This document shows positions 1 through 7,960 of a stretch of 23,707 bases of DNA, one piece after another (within the stretch, counting starts at the first letter, position 1; each line of letters begins with the position of its first letter). The stretch spans positions 1 to 23,707 of the forward strand of contig JAEXOD010000110.1 of the NCBI GenBank assembly GCA_023447335.1. Direction: 5' to 3'. Below the pieces are notes generated by a model. That model made no database searches. It saw only the letters and a program-made list of their open reading frames with translations, and had not been told where the DNA came from. The DNA is from Bacteroidota bacterium (GTDB lineage Bacteria; Bacteroidota; Ignavibacteria; Ignavibacteriales; Melioribacteraceae). The translations under genes were made by a program, and so were the position numbers.

Positions 1-498
1 CGATTGTACAAATAAAGCTTGTTCCATTGCTTGAATATTTCTTTTATCAACTTTATACTTCGTTTCTATTCCTTCGAAATTAGATTGTGAAGTTTCACCT
101 GCTTCGAATAAAGTTTTTGTTCTTAAATAAGTTTTTTCGGTATTGTCAAAAGCAGCTTTTGCTTGTTCGTATTGTAAACCGGGGTTATCTGTTGGGAAAG
201 TCATTACAACTTGTTTTTCTTTAACATAAGTGCCTACATTTACTAATACTTTTTCAATCCGGTCTCCTATCGGTGCACCGGCAATAGATTCCTTATAACC
301 TGCAAGGGTAGAATAAAAACTCATAAATCTATTAAAATTTGTCGGTTCAACAATTTTAACTTTAACCGGAATTCCCTCTTCGTTTTGTAACTGCGCCATT
401 GTTTTATTCTTTTCAGCGTCACCGTCTCCGCATGCAATAGCTAACAATCCAATAAATACAAAACTGATTAACATACTTTTTTTTACTAAAAGTGTCAT
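1..498 (-). CDS. Efflux membrane-fusion (RND/HlyD-type periplasmic adaptor) lipoprotein, partial
   Basis: This is the N-terminal 166 codons of an adaptor that would bridge an inner-membrane pump and the TolC-like channel encoded just before it. The gene runs off the left edge of the window. The ATG at 498 is preceded by GGAG about 10 bases upstream. The product begins with two lysines (6-7), a hydrophobic stretch and Cys23 in the context LAIAC, a slightly atypical lipobox suggesting a lipid-anchored adaptor. From about residue 43 the pattern is typical of membrane-fusion proteins: a first beta segment (GIPVKVKIVEP), a biotinyl-lipoyl-like half motif (GDRIEKVLVNVGTYVKEKQVV), then a helical hairpin from about residue 105. 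It starts 26 bases after the TolC-like stop codon, so the two are probably co-transcribed. The pump gene would be expected further left. The family call is firm, but the pump class and substrate cannot be told. Confidence 0.85.
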   Translation of the reverse strand, partial: MTLLVKKSMLISFVFIGLLAIACGDGDAEKNKTMAQLQNEEGIPVKVKIVEPTNFNRFMSFYSTLAGYKESIAGAPIGDRIEKVLVNVGTYVKEKQVVMTFPTDNPGLQYEQAKAAFDNTEKTYLRTKTLFEAGETSQSNFEGIETKYKVDKRNIQAMEQALFVQS

Positions 499-524
499 AT
501 ATTTTATTTCTCCGTTTAATTTCT

Positions 525-1952
525 CTAATATTTAGCTGAAATATTATCTAATTTTATTTTAACAAAATCATCAAGCTTACCTGTTAACTGTTCTAGTTCC
601 GATTTTGCAATTATAAAATCATATATTGTTTTAATTTTATTTGTTTTAGCAGTTCTTAATTCAATATCGGCATTTTTAATTTCTAACTGAGTTCCGCTGC
701 TTTCCTTAAATCTTACTGTTGCCAAATCATATGCCTTCTGTGCTAATTCAACATTTCTTTCTTGTGCAGCATACTGTGAATTAACTTTTTGTAGGTCCAA
801 TATCTTCCCTTTTACTTGTGTAGTCAAATAGTCTTTGTATTGTTTAATCTGCTCTTTTGTTTGATTTAAAGCTATTTCACTCTGTTCAACACGTTTGTTC
901 GTTTGTAAACCGGAAAAGAGATTAATACTTAAACTTAATCCTACTGCGGTAGATGAATAATTTTGGGTAGGAAATTCATCACCGGTTCCCGAATATGTAT
1001 AATTCCCAAAAGCTGCTAATGTAGGAAAATACTCGGCTCTATCCAATGCAATAAACTCATCATCAACCTGCATTTTAAGATTCATAGTTCTTAAGTCATA
1101 ATTATTGAGTGTTGCCCATTCAACGCTTGTCTCTTCATCAGGCATATAAGATTTATCATATTCAAATTCACCTGATACATCGATATCGGAATCTTGAGGT
1201 AACCCTAAAAGAAGCTTTAATCCGTTTTTTGCGTTTTTTAACGTGTTTTTAATTTCATAAACTTGCGGTCTAATATTTTCAACTTGAACTTCAACTTGCA
1301 TAGATTCAAAATCACTGGCAAATCCTTGTTTGTTCATTGATTTAACATTTGCCAAGTTTTCTTCAGCATTTTTCAAACTTGCTTCAATAATTTCTAACAT
1401 TTTTTGAGATAACAACACACCGTAAAATGCTTTTTTTACATTTAGTGTTAAATTCGATGCTGTTCCGTAAAGCTGTTCTTTTGCTAAGTCCAAATAGATT
1501 TTTGATGCCCCGATTCCACGAAATACTGCCGAACTAAATAAAATTTGAGTAACCTCAACTTTAGCTTCCCAGTTATGTGTTTGAGCAAAAGACTGCAATG
1601 TATTTGCCATAGGTTTATATTTGTTATCATCTCTCGGAATAACGTTTTCATCAAACAACAAGGAATAGGTCGCATTTGTTAACATCGCCTCAAAATCCGG
1701 AAACGGAGTCTTTGGTTTCGAAATAAACCTATTATAGTATCCTGATAAATCTACTTTTGGCAGCGCATACCCGAATGCTTCATCAACAGCCGCAGAAGCT
1801 TTTTCAATATTCATTTTGGCAATTGTTATATCTCTATTATTCTCAATAGCCAAATTAATTGTTTCTTCTAAAGTTAAAACCCTTTGTTGAGCATTTAATA
1901 GTTGACTTAGACCAACCATAAACAAAAGGGCAATAATTATTTTTTGTTTCAA
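525..1952 (-). CDS. TolC-family outer membrane efflux protein
   Basis: The 475-residue product has the length and sequence character of the outer membrane factor family, which forms trimeric channel-tunnels for RND or HlyD-type exporters. Residues 1-22 form a signal peptide ending LLNAQ. The mature part opens with LTLEETINLAIENNRDI, the usual first helix, and shows the internal duplication of the family, with long amphipathic helices around 175-250 and 370-460 and beta-rich segments such as residues 310-350 (FGNYTYSGTG, LSLSINLFSG). The start codon is TTG: GGAG lies six bases upstream, no ATG is available nearby, and the signal peptide needs this start. The lipoprotein adaptor gene follows after 26 bases. 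An inverted repeat of TetR-operator type sits about 55-90 bases upstream of the start, suggesting repression relieved by a small ligand. The substrate is unknown. Confidence 0.92.
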   Translation of the reverse strand: MKQKIIIALLFMVGLSQLLNAQQRVLTLEETINLAIENNRDITIAKMNIEKASAAVDEAFGYALPKVDLSGYYNRFISKPKTPFPDFEAMLTNATYSLLFDENVIPRDDNKYKPMANTLQSFAQTHNWEAKVEVTQILFSSAVFRGIGASKIYLDLAKEQLYGTASNLTLNVKKAFYGVLLSQKMLEIIEASLKNAEENLANVKSMNKQGFASDFESMQVEVQVENIRPQVYEIKNTLKNAKNGLKLLLGLPQDSDIDVSGEFEYDKSYMPDEETSVEWATLNNYDLRTMNLKMQVDDEFIALDRAEYFPTLAAFGNYTYSGTGDEFPTQNYSSTAVGLSLSINLFSGLQTNKRVEQSEIALNQTKEQIKQYKDYLTTQVKGKILDLQKVNSQYAAQERNVELAQKAYDLATVRFKESSGTQLEIKNADIELRTAKTNKIKTIYDFIIAKSELEQLTGKLDDFVKIKLDNISAKY

Positions 1953-1958
1953 ATTATG

Positions 1959-1962
1959 CTCC
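1959..1962 (-). promoter_or_regulatory. Ribosome binding site supporting a TTG start
   Basis: On the minus strand GGAG is followed by six bases and then TTG AAA CAA. It is the only reasonable initiation signal for the TolC-like gene. The next in-frame ATG (Met12) lies inside the signal peptide and would remove its basic n-region. Confidence 0.6.
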
Positions 1963-2007
1963 GTATTTATTTAATTTTCATTTTTTATTATCTTTAGACG
2001 CTTAATC

Positions 2008-2039
2008 GACCGATTGGTTCATAAAGTGACCAATCAGTC
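2008..2039. promoter_or_regulatory. Inverted-repeat operator candidate (TetR/AcrR type) upstream of the efflux operon
   Basis: GACCGATTGGT at 2008-2018 and ACCAATCAGTC at 2029-2039 are 11-base inverted arms with one mismatch, separated by 10 bases. The centre lies about 70 bases upstream of the TTG start of the TolC-like gene. Both arms are GC-richer than the surrounding AT-rich spacer. Operators with GAC/GTC ends around a TTGGT core are common upstream of TetR-regulated efflux genes. No regulator gene is adjacent: the next gene upstream is a glycosyltransferase. The binding protein is therefore unknown. Confidence 0.55.
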
Positions 2040-2158
2040 ATTTTTTATTACACCCAAAATAATCAATAAATATTCATTTTCAAGTGCATTAGACGTTTCC
2101 TTGCAAGATTAATATCAATATCAATATTAAATTATTGTTAAGTTTACTTTTTTTAATA

Positions 2159-3727
2159 TCAAACAAATCTGTTAAATTCTTGTTCAGTCACTCCATAAAT
2201 ATCTTTAAACAATTTCATCATAACATTACCTCTATTTACTTTATGAAGTGAAATATATTCTTCACCCTTATCCAAATGTTGAGCTAATATTTTTTTGTTG
2301 TATATAATATCATATCCCGAAACAAAAACCCTAAAGGCGTGCTCAATATCTTCAATTTGGGCAGGTGAGTATTGAATATCCCATAGCCCGATTCTATTAA
2401 TTACTTCTCTTTTATACATCAAAATCGGTCCGCCCGCTATTCTCGTAAAACAAGCATCGTTAAATTTTTCCCCAGGTAATTCTTCATTTATGCGATAAAC
2501 CCCTGCATATTGAATATTCTTCCCTTGCGAATTAATACAAATAATTTTTGGACTTGATATTCCAGCATAAGGTGAAAACTTCAATGTTTCAATCAAGTCC
2601 TCAATCGTTGAATATTCAACACTAACATCATCATCTAAACGCAATACTAATGGTGCGGAGGAATTGACAAACAACCAATTTAATGCAGCCGGAATTCCTA
2701 TATTCACAGGTGCGTTAAATATGTAAACATTATTGTATTTTTGACTAAATTCAGCCAATATATTTGCTGTACTATCCGTACTTGCATTATTGAACACGTG
2801 AATATTAATATTTTTATAACTAGACTCAATTATTTTTCGTAATGTACATTCTAATCTTCTCCCGTTATTCATGGTTACGATAAGAATATCCACGAATGCG
2901 TTTTCATTTATTTCACATTTCAAACCATCTGTTATACGTTTGCAAATATTTGCATAAGAATATAATTCACGTATTTTTACATAATCAGGATTTGAAATAT
3001 CAAACTCAAATCTATTTTGCCAAAAATTTATATAAGCCTTTTGAAGTTTTTCCGGAAATATGTAACCTATTTCTTGATAACTAATTTTACCTATTACTTT
3101 AGGGAGTAATTTAATATTTACCCCATTCAAACTATTTGAAAAACAAAATGCATCAATAACAATAGATTTTATCATATAAAACGGAAAAGTTTCCTCAAAA
3201 AATGATCCGGTTCTTAAAACACCTGAAGGAATTAGCATAAATAGATAATCAATAGAATCAATTATTTTATTCTCAGTTTTTTCTAGAAGAACTTCCGCAC
3301 TACCAAATCCGGTTCTCGCATTAACATTAAAATATCCCAACCTATATAATAAATTAGTGCCAAGTGAATAAATAAAATTATTTTCCCTTAAATTTTGTTT
3401 ATAATTAAATAGTAAAGTACCTGTAAGAATTGCTTTTTCTTTCCTTGATTCTTGGATAAATTTTTCCATAAAATCTTCGGTAACTGGTTTTATTGCCAAA
3501 TCTAACAGAAAGATATCCTTATCCATATTAGACTTAAGCAGTTTATTAATTTCCGAAAATAATAAATTTGGAATTAGGATACTTTCATTTGCGATGCTTT
3601 CTATTTTGTCGTAACCATAATATAAAAATATTGTTCTTTCGCTTTTTTGTTTTATATAACCAATTAGTTCATTACTTAAAATAAAATCATTCTCATCGTT
3701 AAAAAGCAAAATCGATAATATTCCCAT
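2159..3727 (-). CDS. Glycosyltransferase family 2 protein with a degenerate second GT-A-like domain
   Basis: The 522-residue protein has a clear family 2 glycosyltransferase domain in its C-terminal half (about 279-490). It begins VDILIVTMNN, carries the nucleotide-binding segment FNNASTDST (312-320), a DDD metal site at 365-367, an IEDIEHAFR acceptor/catalytic-base segment (458-466) and a histidine at 484. Residues about 71-110 and 158-212 look like a decayed copy of the same fold: DIFLLDLAIKP resembles the post-DxD strand and FMLIPSGVLRTGSFFEE the loop before the catalytic base. No DxD is seen there, so that half is probably structural. The ATG is supported by AGAGGAATTAT. It is the last gene of a three-gene glycosyltransferase run, 19 bases after its neighbour. 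The role is inferred to be transfer of sugars to a protein or surface glycan; donor and acceptor are unknown. Confidence 0.85.
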   Translation of the reverse strand: MGILSILLFNDENDFILSNELIGYIKQKSERTIFLYYGYDKIESIANESILIPNLLFSEINKLLKSNMDKDIFLLDLAIKPVTEDFMEKFIQESRKEKAILTGTLLFNYKQNLRENNFIYSLGTNLLYRLGYFNVNARTGFGSAEVLLEKTENKIIDSIDYLFMLIPSGVLRTGSFFEETFPFYMIKSIVIDAFCFSNSLNGVNIKLLPKVIGKISYQEIGYIFPEKLQKAYINFWQNRFEFDISNPDYVKIRELYSYANICKRITDGLKCEINENAFVDILIVTMNNGRRLECTLRKIIESSYKNINIHVFNNASTDSTANILAEFSQKYNNVYIFNAPVNIGIPAALNWLFVNSSAPLVLRLDDDVSVEYSTIEDLIETLKFSPYAGISSPKIICINSQGKNIQYAGVYRINEELPGEKFNDACFTRIAGGPILMYKREVINRIGLWDIQYSPAQIEDIEHAFRVFVSGYDIIYNKKILAQHLDKGEEYISLHKVNRGNVMMKLFKDIYGVTEQEFNRFV

Positions 3728-3746
3728 ATAATTCCTCTAACGACTT

Positions 3747-5480
3747 CTATAAACCAACAATTCTAAGTAATTCTTTGCCACTATTTTGCCATGTAAGTTT
3801 TTTTAAATCTTCTCCTGCTCTTTGTCCTATTTTTCTTATTAATTCCCTATTGTGATAAGCAAATTCTAATTTATCAACTAATTCGTTAATTGACACATCT
3901 TCCCAATCAGCCCACAATCTATTATTACTATCATACAACCTAAAAGGTTTTGTTAATTTTAACGGTAAGGAGTTATCATCTGTTAAAATATCAGTATGTC
4001 CGCTTGTGTACGAAGCTATAACAGGACGTCCGCATGCCATATATTCCATCAACACTAAGTTTGTTCCACCCTCGCACCTATTAGGAAATATTCCGATATC
4101 CGTATGGGCATATAAATCTCTAAGTTGTGTATTGGGAACTATTTCATAAGTTGCAACCTTTGAAATATCGACATCATTAATACTTAATACGTGGTTTATT
4201 TGATCAGCCCAAGTATCACCAAACCTTTCAAATTTAATATACGGCGAGTGATGCATAAGTTCCATTGTATGAGGCCACATATTATACCAAGCATTTAACA
4301 GTACAATATTTGGATATTTTTTTTGCATTATACTAATCGCCTTAATTACGGTATCCTGACCTTTTCGAAGCTCGAATTTTCCCCCGGAAAAAATAACAAA
4401 AACATCATCGTTTAGCTTGTTTTCAACCGGATAAAATATCTCCGGATCAATTCCTTGTATTAACACATCAACATTGGTAATACCTTTACTGATCATTTTT
4501 TCTTTACACCAAGTAGAACCGCCTACTACAATATCATATTTTTTTGCGTTTTCAACCGAAACAGGTAAAATTTCATTTTCAAAAAAAGTATATCCAAAGT
4601 TTTCAGATCCTCTTAATTTACTTAGACTATCAAATTCAATTCCGGTTAGTGCATGAAATACTTTACCGGTTACATTTATACTTTTATCCCCTTCTCTTTC
4701 AAAATCCCATTCATAAACATTTTTATACAACTTAACAACTTCATTCTTAAGATATTTACTGCAAACACCCCACCCGAAATTTTCTCCTTTACTTAATGCC
4801 AAATATAAATTATTCTTCTCTTCTTTATCATTATCAGTCAAATTCGTTTTTTTATATTTATTACAAAAAAACATCCAAAACAAATTCTTCATTGCAGGAT
4901 CCTTCGAAGAAAGAGATAGATCGATAATATCAATAACATTAAATCCAGTATTTTCTACTAATAATTTCCATATTTCTTTTCTAAATAATGAAAAATTACT
5001 TCCAATACTTGTTTTATTAGTAAAATTCTCGTCACTGATTAATTCAATATAAAGCAACCCGTCATTTGTTAATAATCTAAAATATTCTGTTAAAGTAAAT
5101 ATTGCTGAAAGACTCTTGTTTAGTGAATGCTTAGACCAAATTACATCAAAACTTTTATCAGAAAAACTAGTAAAACTTTCATCAATTAATTGAATTTTAT
5201 CATTATAGTCGCATATGTTCTTGTTTGTAGTAATTGCGGTAACGTTATAACCTTTCTCAATAAACAATCTTATTTCTTCTACACTCTCGGTTAAAATTAC
5301 GAGGGCATTTCGCTTTCCGTATGAAGGAATTATTTCAGATATTTTATTAACAACTATTTCGGATACTTCTACCCAGCTTGTATTTTCATATTGAGTTTCG
5401 TAAAAGGCTTCATTTTTTTCAAGAAAATTAAAAAATCGTTCTTTGGCAATTTTAGAAAACTTCGGTTCGTTTGATAGCAT
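3747..5480 (-). CDS. Fusion of a SAM-methyltransferase-like domain and a GT4 glycosyltransferase
   Basis: This 577-residue protein appears bifunctional. Residues about 50-210 resemble a class I methyltransferase of the Methyltransf_11 type: a Rossmann-like first strand (RNALVIL), then SFSDKSFDVIWSKHSL (105-120) and LTNDGLLYIEL (137-147), the usual post-motif strands. The glycine-rich SAM loop is poorly preserved, so activity is uncertain. Residues about 310-577 form a GT-B family 4 glycosyltransferase: LIQGIDPEIFYP (340-351), VIFSGGKFELRKGQD (362-376), and the donor-binding EGGTNLVLMEYMACGRPVI (470-488), related to the EX7E motif. The start ATG follows GGAGTG at about six bases. It lies between the TPR-glycosyltransferase (42-base gap) and the GT2 gene (19-base gap). 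A methylated or capped glycan is a plausible product, but this is inference. Confidence 0.82.
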   Translation of the reverse strand: MLSNEPKFSKIAKERFFNFLEKNEAFYETQYENTSWVEVSEIVVNKISEIIPSYGKRNALVILTESVEEIRLFIEKGYNVTAITTNKNICDYNDKIQLIDESFTSFSDKSFDVIWSKHSLNKSLSAIFTLTEYFRLLTNDGLLYIELISDENFTNKTSIGSNFSLFRKEIWKLLVENTGFNVIDIIDLSLSSKDPAMKNLFWMFFCNKYKKTNLTDNDKEEKNNLYLALSKGENFGWGVCSKYLKNEVVKLYKNVYEWDFEREGDKSINVTGKVFHALTGIEFDSLSKLRGSENFGYTFFENEILPVSVENAKKYDIVVGGSTWCKEKMISKGITNVDVLIQGIDPEIFYPVENKLNDDVFVIFSGGKFELRKGQDTVIKAISIMQKKYPNIVLLNAWYNMWPHTMELMHHSPYIKFERFGDTWADQINHVLSINDVDISKVATYEIVPNTQLRDLYAHTDIGIFPNRCEGGTNLVLMEYMACGRPVIASYTSGHTDILTDDNSLPLKLTKPFRLYDSNNRLWADWEDVSINELVDKLEFAYHNRELIRKIGQRAGEDLKKLTWQNSGKELLRIVGL

Positions 5481-5522
5481 AGTTTCACTCCGATAAAAAA
5501 GACATACCGAAAATTATTTATT

Positions 5523-6827
5523 TTAAATTAATCTTATAATATAATCATAAATTTCATTAATTACTAAGTCCCATTTACCGATTTCTTTTTGTCTAAATAT
5601 TTTTAGTGAAGGATAGATTTCGGTTGTTGATTTATCTAAACCCCACCGCCAATCAGGAACGAAATTTAGTAACAAACATGTTTTTATATTCATTGAACCT
5701 GCTAAATGTGCAATAACACTATCAATAGTAACAATTAAATCAAGATTGGATATAAAAGCGGCAGTTGAACTAAAATCATATATATTTTTTGTTAAATCAT
5801 ACACATTATTAAATTTTTGTTTAGTTTCTATTATTTCATTATTTTCTTCAGGATACAAAGAATACCATTCAGTATTTTCAATTCCAAAAAGTTTGTGATA
5901 ATTTTCAAGCAATAGATGTCTTTTATTGTTTAATTCAGGAATTGGATTTCCTTTCCAAACAAACCCAATCTTGATGTTTCGACTACTACCCAAATAAATT
6001 TTCCATTTATCTCTTTCCCTTATTTGATAATTTATATAAGGAAAAATAATTTGTTTATTATAATCAGGGTGAAAATATTTTGCAAGCCCGAATATCGAAG
6101 TAAAATAATCACATTCATAATCATCAGCTTTTGGATTAATTACGAGATCATCAATATCTTTAATTTCACTAAAAAGGCGATAAAGAGATTCCTGAACTTC
6201 AACTACTACATAAGCACCGTAGTTTTTAAGAAATTTTATGTATCTTATAAAATTAATTGTATCACCATATCCTTGATCACAATAAATCAAAATAACTTTA
6301 TTTTTTAATTGCTCCCCTTCCCAGCTTTTACCCTTCAAATTTCTTGTTTTTAAATCTCCTGATCTATAACCCCAACCGAAATAATCTTCCCAACCTTTAT
6401 TGTATTCTCCTTTCAATAAATATAATAGGCTTCTATTAAAATAAGATTTTGCATCATCCGGTTTATGCTTTATCGATAAAGAATAATAGTTAATTGCTTC
6501 ATCAATTAGACCTGATTCTTGGTAAGCATATGCTAAATTATAAAAAGCTAAATGATTTGCAGATTGTTTTTTTAAGACTTCTGATAAATATAAAATTGAG
6601 GTTTTATAATCTTTCATTTTTCCATAGATTATTCCCAAATTTATATATGCGTCTAAATAATTGGGGTTAGATTTAATTGAGAGCAAAAAACAATCTTTAG
6701 ATTTTGCGTATTCCCCCGCTTCTCCATAAACTATCCCCAGTTGATTATAGGCAGAATCAAGATTTTCTCCTCTATCAATTTGTTCTAACGCTTCATTTAC
6801 TTTTAGTACATAGGGGGAATTATTCAT
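5523..6827 (-). CDS. TPR-repeat glycosyltransferase (GT9/GT41-like C-terminal domain)
   Basis: Residues about 24-155 contain four tetratricopeptide repeats, for example LDAYINLGIIYGKMKDYKTS and AFYNLAYAYQESGLIDEA. These are followed by a glycosyltransferase-like domain from about 165 to the end. YCDQGYGDTINFIRY (182-196) corresponds to the ExGxGDxIxFxRY signature of TPR-linked GT-B enzymes. IGFVWKGNP and the late LDLIVTIDSVIAHLAGSM segment match the donor-binding half of GT9/GT41-like proteins. Enzymes of this layout commonly modify proteins, including flagellins or adhesins, in the cytoplasm. The ATG at 6827 has only a weak upstream GAG. It follows the FabK-like gene after 41 bases and precedes the methyltransferase-GT4 fusion by 42, consistent with one transcript. 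The target protein is unknown, and no candidate substrate lies in the window. Confidence 0.85.
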   Translation of the reverse strand: MNNSPYVLKVNEALEQIDRGENLDSAYNQLGIVYGEAGEYAKSKDCFLLSIKSNPNYLDAYINLGIIYGKMKDYKTSILYLSEVLKKQSANHLAFYNLAYAYQESGLIDEAINYYSLSIKHKPDDAKSYFNRSLLYLLKGEYNKGWEDYFGWGYRSGDLKTRNLKGKSWEGEQLKNKVILIYCDQGYGDTINFIRYIKFLKNYGAYVVVEVQESLYRLFSEIKDIDDLVINPKADDYECDYFTSIFGLAKYFHPDYNKQIIFPYINYQIRERDKWKIYLGSSRNIKIGFVWKGNPIPELNNKRHLLLENYHKLFGIENTEWYSLYPEENNEIIETKQKFNNVYDLTKNIYDFSSTAAFISNLDLIVTIDSVIAHLAGSMNIKTCLLLNFVPDWRWGLDKSTTEIYPSLKIFRQKEIGKWDLVINEIYDYIIRLI

Positions 6828-6868
6828 TTATTTAATCTCATAGCTAATGGATTTAAGAAAATAGTTTT

Positions 6869-7834
6869 TTATTCAGTTTTCGGACCACTTACAATGTCCA
6901 TCCTATTTTTTGCTTTAACAAATTCATCTGCTAATCTTCTCATTAGTAGTTCTGTAGAAATTACATCATTTATATTACCCACACCTTGCCCGCTTTCCAT
7001 TAAGCCGTTTTCGTAATCACCGTTAAATATCCCCTCATATTCTTTTTTACTCCCCAGTAAGTCTTTAAGTAATTCCACAGAAGCTCCGTTCTCTTCAGAC
7101 TTTTTAACTAAATCTGTATAAGAATTTTTCAAAGTTCGAATCAATCCGATTTTTCTAAATATTAGTTCTGTTCCTGTTTCTCCTGCTTCAATTATTTTTT
7201 GTTTATATATTTCATTTGCCGAAGATTCGATAGTTGTGGCAAAGCGTGTTCCAATTTGCACTCCGTCTGCACCTAAACTTATAGCAGAAAAAACACCATA
7301 TCCGTCAGTAATTCCACCTGCGGCAATAAATGGAATCTTTAATTTATTCCTCAACATGGGTATTAAAGAAAATATAGTTAATTCATCAGCCCCGTTGTGT
7401 CCGCCTGCCTCAACACCTTCACATACAACAGCATCGCATCCCACACTTTCTGATTTTAATGCCTGTTTTAGATTGGACACTACATGAATAACGATAGCGT
7501 TATTTTTTTTTAGTTTTTCTATGTACTTCCCGGGATGTCCGGCAGAAGTGAAAAATATTTTTATTCCACACTCTAAAGCAGTGTCTACTAGATTTTCAGA
7601 ATCTCCTCTTAACAGCGGAATATTTACACCAAACGGATTTTTACATACATTAAAGCACTTTTCAATATGCTCTTTCAAAAGTTCTGGCTTCATACTTCCT
7701 GCCCCAATTAGTCCGAGTCCCCCATTATTGGAAACAGCCGAAACAAGTTTATAACCACTTACCCATACCATACCGCCTTGAATAATAGGATATTTGATTT
7801 TTAGCAACTCTGTAATATTCGTTTTCACATTCAT
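6869..7834 (-). CDS. fabK: FabK/nitronate-monooxygenase-family flavoprotein
   Basis: The 321-residue protein belongs to the FMN-dependent TIM-barrel family that includes enoyl-ACP reductase II (FabK) and nitronate monooxygenases. Visible family elements are IIQGGMVWVSG near the N-terminus (17-27), VSNNGGLGLIGAGSM (34-48), EAGGHNG with the family histidine at 146, the FMN phosphate site AAGGITDGYG (171-180) and QIGTRF (193-198). The EAGGH context and the overall pattern resemble FabK more than a typical 2-nitropropane dioxygenase, so fatty-acid elongation (trans-2-enoyl-ACP reduction) is the preferred role. No FAS II gene is adjacent. It is the first gene of a minus-strand run whose next members are glycosyltransferases, with a 41-base gap. 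The ATG lacks a clear Shine-Dalgarno site. The split between fabK and nitronate monooxygenase is not certain. Confidence 0.8.
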   Translation of the reverse strand: MNVKTNITELLKIKYPIIQGGMVWVSGYKLVSAVSNNGGLGLIGAGSMKPELLKEHIEKCFNVCKNPFGVNIPLLRGDSENLVDTALECGIKIFFTSAGHPGKYIEKLKKNNAIVIHVVSNLKQALKSESVGCDAVVCEGVEAGGHNGADELTIFSLIPMLRNKLKIPFIAAGGITDGYGVFSAISLGADGVQIGTRFATTIESSANEIYKQKIIEAGETGTELIFRKIGLIRTLKNSYTDLVKKSEENGASVELLKDLLGSKKEYEGIFNGDYENGLMESGQGVGNINDVISTELLMRRLADEFVKAKNRMDIVSGPKTE

Positions 7835-7887
7835 TATGGCTTCATTTTATTGTTCTAAAACACAAAAATATAAAATAAATAATAAAT

Positions 7888-7945
7888 AAACTTTAATTAT
7901 ATTGATAAAAATTTAAAGTTTAGTTAAATTTACTGATTAACTAAA
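7888..7945. repeat. Two overlapping AT-rich inverted repeats in a divergent promoter region
   Basis: The 126-base divergent spacer (7835-7960) between the FabK-like gene and the nucleotidyltransferase holds two perfect 9-base inverted repeats. They are AAACTTTAA at 7888-7896 with TTAAAGTTT at 7913-7921, and TTTAGTTAA at 7919-7927 with TTAACTAAA at 7937-7945. The second ends 15 bases before the start codon, overlapping the likely leader. They may be operator half-sites or leader hairpins, but in sequence this AT-rich they could also arise by chance. Confidence 0.35.
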
Positions 7946-7960
7946 AATTTTAAGGATAAA

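Noticed and set aside
2100..2158. Terminator after the glycosyltransferase run
   Set aside because: The region has an AATATC-type short repetition and A/T runs, but no GC-containing hairpin followed by a T-run on the minus strand.
6024..6308. 94-codon open frame on the plus strand
   Set aside because: It is antisense to the TPR-glycosyltransferase gene, of low complexity (Ile/Lys/Phe-rich), and has no recognisable domain.
7835..7960. Possible SAM riboswitch upstream of the nucleotidyltransferase-metK-ahcY operon
   Set aside because: The 126-base leader is almost entirely A/T, with no GC-paired stems, no conserved SAM-I/SAM-II core and no terminator hairpin. Only short AT inverted repeats are present.
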